Positions 26,801 through 34,896 are shown, numbered from the stretch's first letter. The stretch is DNA of 64,000 bases from Roseburia hominis (GCA_040702975.1 CP159990.1:124001-188000), one strand, 5' to 3'. Made by a program: numbers and translations. Notes: generated by a model not told the origin, from the letters alone.

Positions 26801-27321
26801 CCATGAAGTTTATCATACACACCATGGAGATGAATAACCTTGTTATCCGCATCTCCCCGGATAATCGAGAGAATTTCTGCCGGTACGGAATAGGAAACAG
26901 GACTTGCATGCAGGCTTTCCTCAATCTGTAAATCATAGTTCGTAGTTGCAATCAGGTCGCCTGCTCTCCATATTCTACAGAGAGCGGCTTTAAAATCTGG
27001 CTCTATCGGATGGAGAGAACCAATCGTTTTGTCCATGAAGGCAGTATAACAATTCGAAAGCTTCAACTTCTCTAATAGAAATGTTACAGCATCAATCAGT
27101 TCTCCCGCAGACCAGGAGCCGATACGACGTTCCAATTCCTTCCGGTCATCAGGGTTAAGGCTGTTTTTCCCCGCCATAATCCAGTTCGACCAGCTTAATC
27201 CGTGACCGCCGAGGGACATGGACGCTCCTGCTCCGAACAGATATACAATTTTCTGATTACTTTCTAAGATAGATAGTAGCTGTGGATAATCTGCTATATG
27301 AGTTATAGCCATCTTTTTCAT
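23899..27321 (-). CDS. SIR2-STAND NTPase protein (Avs5-like architecture)
   Basis: An 1140-aa protein. Residues about 20-270 are a SIR2-family domain: FGAGAS (29-34), TTNYD (126-130), HLHG (164-167) and IVGCGG (208-213), which are the NAD-binding and catalytic elements. A linker (VNPYQNIPTVTSAFG) leads to a STAND NTPase: VGREEELRKL, Walker A GDGGIGKSR (343-351) and Walker B TIIVFDYV (385-392). The remaining 600 residues are helical, probably repeat-type sensor units. SIR2-STAND proteins such as Avs5 deplete NAD+ when the sensor recognises a phage component and kill the infected cell. Here the gene is last in an operon behind LamG and small beta-rich proteins, an unusual context for Avs5. Motifs look intact, so NADase activity is plausible but not shown. 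Confidence 0.87.
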   Translation of the reverse strand: MKKMAITHIADYPQLLSILESNQKIVYLFGAGASMSLGGHGLSWSNWIMAGKNSLNPDDRKELERRIGSWSAGELIDAVTFLLEKLKLSNCYTAFMDKTIGSLHPIEPDFKAALCRIWRAGDLIATTNYDLQIEESLHASPVSYSVPAEILSIIRGDADNKVIHLHGVYDKLHGVDDIVADDPQYKGILANAGAQFIQNLLSTHPLIIVGCGGTMEDPNLSGFLSFVAEKLGVTDIPYFCLLKNGDLAPALPANAVSVFYGDDYGDLPIFLAELSALRLRKRTKLRSIMAVNPYQNIPTVTSAFGRLHFSNEFNRFVGREEELRKLNDFLEQDVCFSWWTVLGDGGIGKSRLILEWLRNAPANWFGFFARKNPEEARNFKPFTDTIIVFDYVLGKEHECAEMIAAFREIFSTFSYKLRILFVEREQRAKDSDWLTIIKRAFYAEDRLLFDSAVYDKALMVEALSVDHEIRYVENYLSAYLPLVESNDFIETCKANIQSASGEIEKAFRTSVEPACYRPLYLSIFIEVWLSKEGELSLSSAEELLGEYLHREMGRWRKILGDGAMVDSYMRLLAMACAIERFNLADVYGENYLEEDCRRLTQFFDDESGKPGADNVFSDLFVSMDELVEDTGKDTIAEAFFNPENGAIDEEDINVIRTLDEVERFAYFTPYVKLHADPQEVYLQMKVGAGAAKAEEVAELDRVRENRIWHVAALPDHAWIIEPVFPDIIKEFIVTYTVNARDIGRFTKLARSNSILGFGNFLSLALDDWPANKGFQKMIVTPPAEMLNYFEYYISLLRRIDAVEDIQAVEQVLIDSEPCFQKYEMELWRRIAVVLTDRNDVERLYESGVHFIQYMRCSADFVPIRDEAVDVIEAYCIGIHNASQVQKYADFLQKIETAVEILPENQRLGYILCQNYSLLSHLKLYHNKKANVGAEWDKVLHYIEQYGWQDDMCRTGMEAAYDYLGTLIGGSVERIRNLEEQLTRLYERNGLQEVAEVAALCAINSYAISYKKGKLLAEEYDKIRKYFSEFPDSMRIRSAYVAVSNYAFAKTSDYRNVPDKLLAQAKEWSLQYPGEIEFQEGYFGLLMSRLEYAQSHDMRNEQRRTFKEMEAVAQRADYSSYNEENQLIESVQMLRKIYGYR

Positions 27322-27408
27322 CGCCTTTCTACTGTGAAGCTTTATAGCATGAATGCGGAGATTGTCACTAAAGCAATCGTTTCCCTATGGTTACTCTTTT
27401 CAGTTTTC

Positions 27409-27861
27409 TTATTTCATATTCTTCAGGCAGAAATTCAGAGACTTTATATGGATAATCTTGATGTCAGGTAAAATACCGTCAAGAAGGATCTCCAGTGTAA
27501 TTGCATAGGAAACCGACTTTTTACCGTCTTTGCCTATAAAGATTTTCAGCTCCAAGCCTTTCAGCCGGAACTTGATTTTTGAAAAATCTATAATCCCACT
27601 GGAAGCATCATTCCCCGAGATGTACACATCGTTTTTTATCGCTTGCAATACCTGTCTCTCATCGAGCTGCTGTTCTTCAACAAGCTCATTAAAATCTGCG
27701 GTCATTGCAGAAAGCGTAATACTCTCTGCCGATTCAACTGCATCTGACGAAAACAGGATTGTCATACCCTCATCCGAAACCATATACTCAGCAGTCAAAT
27801 CAGCACCCATAAACTCAAATTCTAAACTCACAGACATCTGCGGTGCATGAATAGTATTCAT
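27409..27861 (-). CDS. Uncharacterised 150-aa beta-rich protein
   Basis: Not recognised. The sequence alternates short beta strands (VSLEFEFMGADLTAEYMV, ELKIFIGKDGKKSVSYAITLEILL) with one helix (DERQVLQAIKND). No signal peptide or membrane segment is seen, and no cysteine or histidine cluster suggests an enzyme. It lies 24 bp after the LamG/transglutaminase-like gene and 87 bp before the SIR2-STAND gene on the same strand, so it is probably a subunit or accessory of that operon. GGAGG lies about 13 bp before the ATG, a long but workable spacing. Confidence 0.7.
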   Translation of the reverse strand: MNTIHAPQMSVSLEFEFMGADLTAEYMVSDEGMTILFSSDAVESAESITLSAMTADFNELVEEQQLDERQVLQAIKNDVYISGNDASSGIIDFSKIKFRLKGLELKIFIGKDGKKSVSYAITLEILLDGILPDIKIIHIKSLNFCLKNMK

Positions 27862-27885
27862 ATTTTTACTTCAACCTCCAGTCGT

Positions 27886-30800
27886 TTAAATACAACGATT
27901 ACGTAAAATACTGCCAATCTGTTCTGAGTCGACCTGGCCGCCTGTTATAATTGTCAGGAACAGATTCCCAATACAAGTCATTTTCACAGATCCGCTTTCA
28001 TTTTGACTTGTGAACAAGACCGATGCATTTGCAAATACACCGTCAGGTTCAGTAAGTTTCAGGTCACTCGAGGAAATACTACTCAGCATTTGAAGCATTA
28101 CCTCATGAGCCATACCTGGTTCACTGCACGGAACAACAATCAGTTCAATGGTATTTTCAGGAATGTCATCATGAATGTATCTGTTATGATAGGAACCGGC
28201 TATACCTAAATATGCACTTGTTTCTATCAGCTTATATTCATCAAATTGAATCATTGAATCTGGCTTATAAAAAGCAGATTGACCACATGCTTCAGCAGAA
28301 GCCCATTTATCATATTTGTAATAATCCCTTATTTCCTGAGATACACTTATCTGTCTGTTGGCATTGCTCTTAAAATACGGATTATACACATTAGCTCTCA
28401 TATTGCAGATACCTATTCCATCCTTCCTGTTTGCCGCCAGGTGTTCTCTGTATGAATTTTCGGGAGCTGCCGGCATTGGCAGCGGCGGGATAGCAGATAG
28501 CGTTGAAAATGGCACATTAACAGGAAGAAACGGTACTCTTTGAGCATCATCGGCATTATCCCATGGCGTATCCCTGTTATCATATTCCAGACACGCATCA
28601 TAAACCATTAAATCTTTGTCACTTGGTTTAGAGATTTTATAATCGAAGTTGGCGGCAACCGCATGAAACCTAAAACCACCCTTAAATGGTAAGCCCCAGC
28701 TTCCGGTACCGATTGCAATTACTTTGTTAAGCTTAAATCCTACGCCGCCTTTTCCTTCCATTCGTCTGACTCTAAGCGTGCAGCCCCATAAATTACTAAA
28801 TATTGCTACCATGCATGCACAATCTGAACAATTGATTTTAACAGGAACAGATAGAGTTCCTGAATTCTGTAAATCATTTAAAAGCCTGTTATAATCAACT
28901 CCTGCCGCACCAGAAACATACCTTGGTGCGCCGCGCATGGTTTCATAGGAAAAAACATCATGCATTGAATTTATCTTAGACGTAATTCGTCCGGCAATCT
29001 CTTCGCATGTACTTGCTCCTTTGACCCAAGGATAGGAAAGCTCAATAAACGGAATGCAGGGCAATGTACTGCCAATCCAAGGCACATCGGGCAGTCTGGG
29101 GATGACATAAACTGTATTTTGGGATACGGCAAGCCGTATCCAATCGTCTTTATTTTCCAATTTTACCTGCCACTCCAGAACAAGCTGAAATGAATTAACC
29201 GCCGACCTGATTGTGTGTGCGGGAAAATCAACTGAGAGAAACTGCGTTTCCTGTTTATATCCATTCAATTTTATAGACACTTCATTGCTGTTTCCAAGGC
29301 TTTCGTCACCTGCAGTTCTATCTATAGCCCTGACAAATGCCTTGCCGACATAATCGCTTTGTATATTCAGCTTTATCTTTACAGTAATTTTCTTTACCGT
29401 TGGATTATTAGCAGTATTATTATATATGTCTGTTATGCAATACAACAATGGATAAGCGATATTTCTTCGTTTTCTCCATTCTGCTTCAGCCAAATCGGAC
29501 AAATCGGAGTCGCTGCACATAATTGAGCCGACTGTATTGGAGGTTGAATGAAAGGTAATCTCTTCAAGTGCAAACGGAGTACTTGAATGTTTTGCAAGAT
29601 GAAGTGCGACAGTAACCGCAAGCGAGGCAATTTCTGCCAGTAAGCTCACAACGCCGCCTAAAGCTCTGGCAATCAAAATAATACCGATTTTGATGACTGT
29701 AAATAAGTTCACAGAAAACATAACGCGCAAAAGCGCTTTAAGCACATTTTGATGATACAGTTCCAGAATAAAGTCGATACATTTGGCTGCTACATTTTTC
29801 TCTGTCGCGCCCATGAATATTGATCCCAGGCTCGGTATATTCACAATATTCTGACGAATATAACCAACGATTGCCTGTCCGGAAGCGGGACTTAATCCGA
29901 ACAGGATAAAACAAATGCCTCCAACAACAATGATGATAAGCTCAGTCATCCAAAGAATGTATTCACTATCCGGATCGTCATCATTTTTCACCATATCTGA
30001 AACTATATAGGATTCTTTTGCCAGATGAATAACAAAATATATTTTTTCGTCCTTCTCAAAATGATCGACTGCAAAGAAATGTTCCGGTACGGCTTCAATC
30101 ACCGTACCATTGACCTTCTGATGCTGCTCCAGATACTTCTGAATCGCAATTGTACGAAGTTCATTGGGAATCTCCATATCGGTATACGGATTTTCCGAAG
30201 CAGAATCATCCATGCCTCCCTCATGCTCACCTTTTTGCGTAGCTTCCGGCTCTGTCATGCCAAGATAAACTCCGCGCATTCGACCGGCAGGAATAAAATC
30301 GATCAGATCAACAAAGCTGTTCTGGAAGAAAAATGCATCTTTCGGATTATTTCCATCCGAAGCAGTGTCCGGAAGCTTTTTGGAAAATTCAATTAATTCA
30401 TCCTCTGAAAGTGCCTTGTCCCAGATATCAATCCTTGAAATTGCTCCCTCAAACACATCGGTACCGTTTTCCGTACCACCGTTTACCTTAGAGCCTATAT
30501 AACATATCGGATCATCAAGTTCTGAAGGAATGGGCAAAAGCCCGGATTTTAAAAGCGCAAGGCTATTATCAATATATATCCTACATGTAGCTTTCTCAAA
30601 TACTGCCGCAACGTTTACCCACTGTTTTTGAGGAATTGGCGTAGTACTTTTCAGAAAGTTTGATTCATATGTAAACATTCCATGCCGCAGACACAAATAA
30701 AATTCAGCGTCTCCCTTATCGTTCAATTCACGTTCGACAGTGAAAAGCACGCCGGTATCATTTCCGATATTTGTGTTATGAAGAATGGTACAGCAGCCGG

Positions 30801-31503
30801 TAGAATCAGAGGCATCCAGATAGATCCACGCCTGAATCGTATAAGGTACATTAATATTGCCGCCGGGATTTGCTTTACTGCCGCTTTCAATTTTTAGATA
30901 CCCCTGATTTTTAAACATAGCAGCTGTAGCTGTCTTTACAATATCCGCCAGACCGTCATAATTAATTTTCAGGTTATTTACATGCTCAATTGCAGGATTT
31001 GAAGTGAAATCATAATATGCGGCAGCATTCTTAACACTGAACATATAATTCTTTAAATCATCAGGCGTTAAAGCTGAAGAATAAAGTACGGCGTTTCTGA
31101 TATATCCATTCAGGTTCCGACCAATAATCAGATTCCCGGATAAAGATACCGTATTTCCGTTCCCACTAACAAATGTCAAAAACTCACCATCACAGTAAAA
31201 CCGATAACCTAATATATCAAAAACAATTGCAATATAATGCCACTCTTCGCTCGTAACAACATTCTTCGATGTCGCTATAACATTTCCGTTCAGTCGAATC
31301 AAAAGCTGCTGATCGTCCACACCAAAAGTAAAATCGTCTCCCTGAGAAATTACTTCCTTCATCCCGGCATAGTCCTTCATGTATATCCACGCTGCAATGG
31401 AATATGCAGAATCACCAGCAAAAGATATTCCTGCAGGCATATCCGAAAACGCATTGCTTGGACCTGCAGTTCTCATCTGAAAAGAATAATAAGGATAATT
31501 CAT
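27886..31503 (-). CDS. LamG-LamG-TM-transglutaminase-like protein, 1205 aa
   Basis: Residue numbers here count from an upstream in-frame ATG at 31521, six codons before the chosen start. Residues about 30-155 and 200-375 are two LamG/concanavalin-like domains (SAYSIAAWIYM with WHYIAIVFD; PYTIQAWIYLD with WVNVAAVFE). Two hydrophobic stretches at about 523-545 and 608-645 may be membrane segments. The C-terminal part shows a possible transglutaminase-like Cys-His-Asp triad: NCSDCACMV (Cys898), FRFHAVA (His953), VYDACLEYD (Asp975). It could be a membrane-linked protease or cross-linking enzyme with carbohydrate- or ligand-binding modules. No signal peptide is seen. The start at 31503 was chosen for AAGGAGG 6 bp upstream. 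Its role with SIR2-STAND is unknown; it may be an effector or sensor. Confidence 0.75.
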   Translation of the reverse strand: MNYPYYSFQMRTAGPSNAFSDMPAGISFAGDSAYSIAAWIYMKDYAGMKEVISQGDDFTFGVDDQQLLIRLNGNVIATSKNVVTSEEWHYIAIVFDILGYRFYCDGEFLTFVSGNGNTVSLSGNLIIGRNLNGYIRNAVLYSSALTPDDLKNYMFSVKNAAAYYDFTSNPAIEHVNNLKINYDGLADIVKTATAAMFKNQGYLKIESGSKANPGGNINVPYTIQAWIYLDASDSTGCCTILHNTNIGNDTGVLFTVERELNDKGDAEFYLCLRHGMFTYESNFLKSTTPIPQKQWVNVAAVFEKATCRIYIDNSLALLKSGLLPIPSELDDPICYIGSKVNGGTENGTDVFEGAISRIDIWDKALSEDELIEFSKKLPDTASDGNNPKDAFFFQNSFVDLIDFIPAGRMRGVYLGMTEPEATQKGEHEGGMDDSASENPYTDMEIPNELRTIAIQKYLEQHQKVNGTVIEAVPEHFFAVDHFEKDEKIYFVIHLAKESYIVSDMVKNDDDPDSEYILWMTELIIIVVGGICFILFGLSPASGQAIVGYIRQNIVNIPSLGSIFMGATEKNVAAKCIDFILELYHQNVLKALLRVMFSVNLFTVIKIGIILIARALGGVVSLLAEIASLAVTVALHLAKHSSTPFALEEITFHSTSNTVGSIMCSDSDLSDLAEAEWRKRRNIAYPLLYCITDIYNNTANNPTVKKITVKIKLNIQSDYVGKAFVRAIDRTAGDESLGNSNEVSIKLNGYKQETQFLSVDFPAHTIRSAVNSFQLVLEWQVKLENKDDWIRLAVSQNTVYVIPRLPDVPWIGSTLPCIPFIELSYPWVKGASTCEEIAGRITSKINSMHDVFSYETMRGAPRYVSGAAGVDYNRLLNDLQNSGTLSVPVKINCSDCACMVAIFSNLWGCTLRVRRMEGKGGVGFKLNKVIAIGTGSWGLPFKGGFRFHAVAANFDYKISKPSDKDLMVYDACLEYDNRDTPWDNADDAQRVPFLPVNVPFSTLSAIPPLPMPAAPENSYREHLAANRKDGIGICNMRANVYNPYFKSNANRQISVSQEIRDYYKYDKWASAEACGQSAFYKPDSMIQFDEYKLIETSAYLGIAGSYHNRYIHDDIPENTIELIVVPCSEPGMAHEVMLQMLSSISSSDLKLTEPDGVFANASVLFTSQNESGSVKMTCIGNLFLTIITGGQVDSEQIGSILRNRCI

Positions 31504-31627
31504 AATAGTCCTCCTTGTCAAACAAATCTTGCAGCACAGATTCTTGGCAAAACAAGTCTGCCATATGCGCTGCTGCTGTCAAAAACAGATATCTTTACAG
31601 AGCGAATGCACTGAAAGGCTGCCCGAA

Positions 31628-31990
31628 CTAATATGACAACGCAGCTACATCAAATGCAAAATAAAACCTCACATCAATATTTGCGTCTGAGGGCCATTTT
31701 CCATCAGGAGTTTTTGCAGTTGTTACAACATTAGAATCAATACCAGGTTCAACCTCTATAAGAAATTTGGGCTGCTCCTGGGGATCGTATACAAACTCCT
31801 GATCAAAATGAAGTGGTGTACATTCAACTCTTATTTTCGTTCCCTTTGGAATCCGGTTTCCGGTTACAGTAATCAAACCGACTTTGACTTCAAAACCCTC
31901 ACCAGCAATTCTGTCAGCTCTTACATAACGAGAATCAGGAAAAATTTTAACTGCAGCCAGACAAAATTTGCCGTCCTTGTTGCTTGCCAT
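31628..31990 (-). CDS. Small beta-rich protein, first gene of the SIR2-STAND operon
   Basis: Not recognised. About 120 aa with an Ig-like or carbohydrate-binding beta pattern (GFEVKVGLITVTGNRIPKG, KIRVECTPLHF, KFLIEVEPG, NIDVRFYFAFD). No signal peptide or membrane helix. The start at 31990 is chosen because it begins a compact domain. An in-frame ATG at 32044 would add 18 residues whose codons include an 11-base G run, so the true start is uncertain. It begins the operon downstream of promoter block C and precedes the LamG/transglutaminase-like gene by 124 bp. Confidence 0.6.
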   Translation of the reverse strand: MASNKDGKFCLAAVKIFPDSRYVRADRIAGEGFEVKVGLITVTGNRIPKGTKIRVECTPLHFDQEFVYDPQEQPKFLIEVEPGIDSNVVTTAKTPDGKWPSDANIDVRFYFAFDVAALSY

Positions 31991-31994
31991 TTTA

Positions 31995-32005
31995 CCCCCC
32001 CCCCC
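31995..32005 (-). repeat. Poly-G tract (11 bases) at the operon's first start codon
   Basis: Eleven G residues on the minus strand end 4 bp before the ATG at 31990. Translation from the upstream ATG at 32044 reads the run as four glycines. A change of length by one base would shift that longer frame and alter spacing before the shorter one, so slippage could vary expression. A sequencing error at a homopolymer is also possible. Confidence 0.6.
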
Positions 32006-32078
32006 TGAATTCTTATGGATCATATGATTAATGTAGACTTGCATATCTCTATCGCACCTGATAGCAGAATTGCCTACC

Positions 32079-32144
32079 CCTAATATAAGTTTATATACAC
32101 ATTATTTTTAATGCAAGCGCTAACTTCGTCTAAACCTGTCGAAT
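32079..32144 (-). promoter_or_regulatory. Shared promoter block, copy C (SIR2-STAND/LamG operon)
   Basis: Minus strand: -35-like TTGCAT (32116-32111), 17-bp spacer, -10-like TAAACT (32093-32088). Tandem 10-bp repeats ACAGGTTTAG and ACGAAGTTAG lie directly upstream of the -35, after TTCG. The -10 is about 45 bp before the ATG at 32044 and about 100 bp before that at 31990. Confidence 0.65.
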
Positions 32145-32164
32145 ACCCGGCAATCCGAAATATC

Positions 32165-32252
32165 CTTCAACCGCTTCATCCCAAATGGAAACAGAATCAG
32201 CCCTGCACCAAACGCAGATTTAGCTGTCGGAATATCCTGATAGGGGTTTACT
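32165..32252 (-). pseudogene. Remnant of a second SIR2-STAND gene
   Basis: Bases 32211-32252 align without gaps to 26411-26452 of the intact SIR2-STAND gene and encode VNPYQDIPTAKSAFG (intact copy VNPYQNIPTVTSAFG). Bases 32172-32209 resemble 24721-24758 of the same gene and can encode CRADSVSIWDEAV (intact copy CSADFVPIRDEAV). These two parts lie about 1.65 kb apart in the intact gene, so the remnant has lost its middle. It breaks off at about 32252 where the IS66 sequence begins. Confidence 0.75.
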
Positions 32253-32294
32253 CCTCTTCCTGAAAAAGAAGGGAAAAAACGAAGATCCAGAACT

Positions 32295-33599
32295 ATGGAT
32301 GCCGAGCGTTTCAAAGGCATTCCTGTGACGAAGGAATATTTTGATCTTTCTGATGAGGATAAGATCTGTCCTGTCTGTAATACTCCTCTGGTAAAAATAG
32401 GTGAAGAGTTTGTACGCCGTGAACTGGTCTTTATCCCGGCGAAACTGAAAGTAATTGAAATCTATAGTATAAATTATACCTGTCCGGAATGCAGCCGTCG
32501 TGATCTTCCAGTTATAAAAAAAGGGAAAGATGGCCGTCCCCATATGCTTCATGGGATGGCTTCTGCCGGTACGGTTGCATGGGTAATGTATCAGAAGTTC
32601 TGTAACAGCCTGCCTTACTGCCGACAGGAAAAGGACTGGAAACAGTATGGAGCTGCGATCACCAGAGCAACCATGGCGAATTGGGTGATCCGTAATTCAG
32701 AAGAGTTCTTCCGCCCTATGTATGAATACTTTCACCGGAAGCTGCTGAAGCGTGAATTCGCAATGGCAGAAGAAACGCCGCTGCAGGTACTGCATGAACC
32801 GGAACGCCGTGCCCAGACCCAATCTTATATGTGGCTTTTCCGCAGTGGTGAAGATGGTGGTCCGCCGATCATCCTTTATAAGTACTCGGAAACCCGTGCC
32901 GGAGACAATGCAGCTGAATTCCTTCATGGATTCAAAGGCTATCTAATGTGCGACGGCTACAGCGGGTACAATAAGATACCTGATGCAAAACGAACAGCCT
33001 GCTGGGCACATATCAGGAGATACCTGACAGATGCGATCCCGAAAGGAAAGCAGCTGGATTATACCCAGCCTTCTGTACAGGGCATGATGTATATCAATCA
33101 GCTTTTCCATCTGGAAGATGTGATCAAAGCAAAGTATTCTTCCTTCGATGCTGTCAAAAAGGCTCGTCTTGAGAAAGAACAGCCGATAATCGAGGGCTTT
33201 TTGTCGTGGCTTGATAAACAAAGCCCTGTCCGTGGCTCTAGAATGGATAAGGCAGTCACCTACATTCAGAACCGACGTCCATACCTTACAACCTATCTGG
33301 AAGACGGACGATGCAGTTTTTCAAATAATCTCAGCGAGAATGCAATCCGTCCATTTACAGTCGGGCGTAAAAACTGGCTGTTTTGTGATACTCCCAAGGG
33401 AGCCCAGGCCAGTGCTATCGTATATACGATGGTAGAAATGGCAAAAGCAAATGGAGTAAACGTCTATCACTATCTGACCTATCTGCTTGAGAAACTGCCA
33501 AATGATAGGATGAGTGATGAAGAGTTAGACCTCCTGGCACCCTGGAATGAGAAGGTCAAAGCCGAGATTGAGTATCGGGCGACAAACTCAAACCAGTGA
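32295..33599 (+). pseudogene. IS66-family transposase, 5'-truncated
   Basis: The ORF from 32295 gives 434 aa, shorter than the usual IS66 TnpC of about 500 or more. It retains the zinc-finger region (CPVCNTPL, CPECSRR), TVAWVMYQKFCNSLPYCRQEKDW, the catalytic core with DGYSGYNK and CWAHIRRY, and the ending SENAIRPFTVGRKNWLF plus GAQASAIVYTMVEMAKANG. In-frame codons extend back to about 32253 (EKEGKKRRSRT), where the sequence switches to the SIR2-STAND remnant and soon meets a stop. Accessory genes tnpA and tnpB are absent. The left part was lost, so it is probably inactive. Its insertion or deletion may have destroyed the second SIR2-STAND gene. Confidence 0.88.
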
Positions 33600-33626
33600 T
33601 CGATCATATGTGAATTGTCAAAGTAC

Positions 33627-33659
33627 TCCGGCTACAGAAAGGTAGTCGGATATTTTTTG
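33627..33659 (+). terminator. Terminator of the IS66 transposase
   Basis: TCCGGCTAC (33627-33635) pairs with GTAGTCGGA (33642-33650), a 9-bp stem with one G-T pair and a 6-nt loop, followed by TATTTTTTG. A standard Rho-independent form on the plus strand, 27 bp after the transposase stop. Confidence 0.8.
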
Positions 33660-33730
33660 TCAACGGCTAAAAATTAAGCGCTTACGATTGTTTTATATGT
33701 AGAAAGGCTCATCGGTTATTTGTAAATAGA

Positions 33731-33772
33731 AAAGGCAGGAATGGTAACGCTTCTGAAGCGCCCATTCCTGCC
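33731..33772 (-). terminator. Terminator downstream of the fumarase-type operon
   Basis: Inverted repeat GGCAGGAATGG/CCATTCCTGCC (33734-33744 and 33762-33772) contains a second hairpin CGCTTCTGAAGCG. On the minus strand it is followed by TTTTCT. It lies 260 bp after the stop of the last operon gene (34033). Confidence 0.7.
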
Positions 33773-34032
33773 TCACTCCTATTCCGTTGGCATTTGTATT
33801 ATTGACAGAAAATCCCAATTCTATTCCAGAGGTCGGGTATGGACAGCGCCCATGAAAAGAGCAATAAGCACAATGCCTTGTTTGTCATGCAAAAAATCAA
33901 AAAAGATGTATAAAATCTTGCCAAATGGTTATACTTTAACGATTCGACAGCAACAAAGGCATGAATTCGACAGCAAAATATTACATATCTAATTCTTATC
34001 AGAAAAATTCATTTTTGTAGACACAAAATTTT
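33773..34032. other. Non-coding stretch with a 12-bp direct repeat
   Basis: ATTCGACAGCAA occurs twice (33942-33953 and 33965-33976), 23 bp start to start. Its first nine bases recur in promoter block C. No supported gene; presumably the border between the island and the metabolic operon. Confidence 0.5.
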
Positions 34033-34896
34033 TTACGCCCTCAATTCTACCGTTGCAATTCTCGGCTCAAAGCAACAAGTGGGACGGACACAGACAATCC
34101 GCACACCAGATGCTCTCTGTGGACCGACCTTCATGAAGGTGGCAATCACGCTCGTGTCCCCACGCAGGCCCAGAGGTCCGATATTCGCCTCGTTCACTCT
34201 CCTGGTAATCTCTTGCTCCATCTTGCTTTGGACACCGTACCTTCCGTCCACCTGCGCCTGGAGCATCATGGACGTCGCCTCGAAATGCGATCGGCCAATG
34301 CCGACAGCCAGCGTACAAGGAGAACAGCCCAACTGCACCACACCCTCAATCGCCCACTTGACAATCTCATCCAGGACAACCTGTGTGTTGTGCTTGTGGA
34401 ACACGCAACAGGTCTTTGCTCGGATTGCCGGGCCACCGCCGAACATCAGGATATGCAGGCGAATCACATCCTCCTTACATCTCCGCAACAGAATCGGTGC
34501 CGGCTCCACGCCGGCAGAATCTGGATTGAGACCACCGCTCTGGTCAATCCTGTGGCTGTCATCGCCCATAATGCCCATAGGACGTCCGGGAAGCTTGCGT
34601 AGGCCCTGAGTCACCCCCTCTTTGATGGCATCGAGCATCCGTCCCGTTACAGCGCAATCTTCCCCAACTTCCAGAACCAGATGCGGGATACCCGTATCAT
34701 CACACAGCGGACTGTGATTCTCCTCCGCAGTTTCCGCATTGGCAAGTACCTGTTCCAGCACCCATTTGGCTTGGTCATTCCGCTCAGTGTTTATTGCTCT
34801 GCGGTACGCTTCCTTCTTATCTTCTCTGAACGTGCTTCCAGCTTCCACCAGTGTGTCCCGCACAAGAGCAACAATTTCATCATAAGTCTTAGTCAT
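34033..34896 (-). CDS. Fe-S fumarate hydratase-type, alpha subunit
   Basis: A 287-aa protein of the N-terminal half of class I fumarase/tartrate dehydratase. It shows SPLCDDTGIPHLVLEVG with the first cluster Cys, later GLNPDSAGVEPAP and the CSPCTLAVGIGRS block with further Cys residues. With the beta subunit it forms a [4Fe-4S] hydratase for a four-carbon or methylated dicarboxylate (fumarate, tartrate or mesaconate). GGGAGGAG 5 bp upstream sets the start at 34896. A longer frame from 34944 would overlap the beta gene more. It is the last gene of the operon; the order beta then alpha is the reverse of the usual one. Confidence 0.85.
   Translation of the reverse strand: MTKTYDEIVALVRDTLVEAGSTFREDKKEAYRRAINTERNDQAKWVLEQVLANAETAEENHSPLCDDTGIPHLVLEVGEDCAVTGRMLDAIKEGVTQGLRKLPGRPMGIMGDDSHRIDQSGGLNPDSAGVEPAPILLRRCKEDVIRLHILMFGGGPAIRAKTCCVFHKHNTQVVLDEIVKWAIEGVVQLGCSPCTLAVGIGRSHFEATSMMLQAQVDGRYGVQSKMEQEITRRVNEANIGPLGLRGDTSVIATFMKVGPQRASGVRIVCVRPTCCFEPRIATVELRA

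Noticed and set aside
34079..34609. Long plus-strand frames over the fumarase-type genes
   Set aside because: Shadow frames of two well-supported minus-strand genes.
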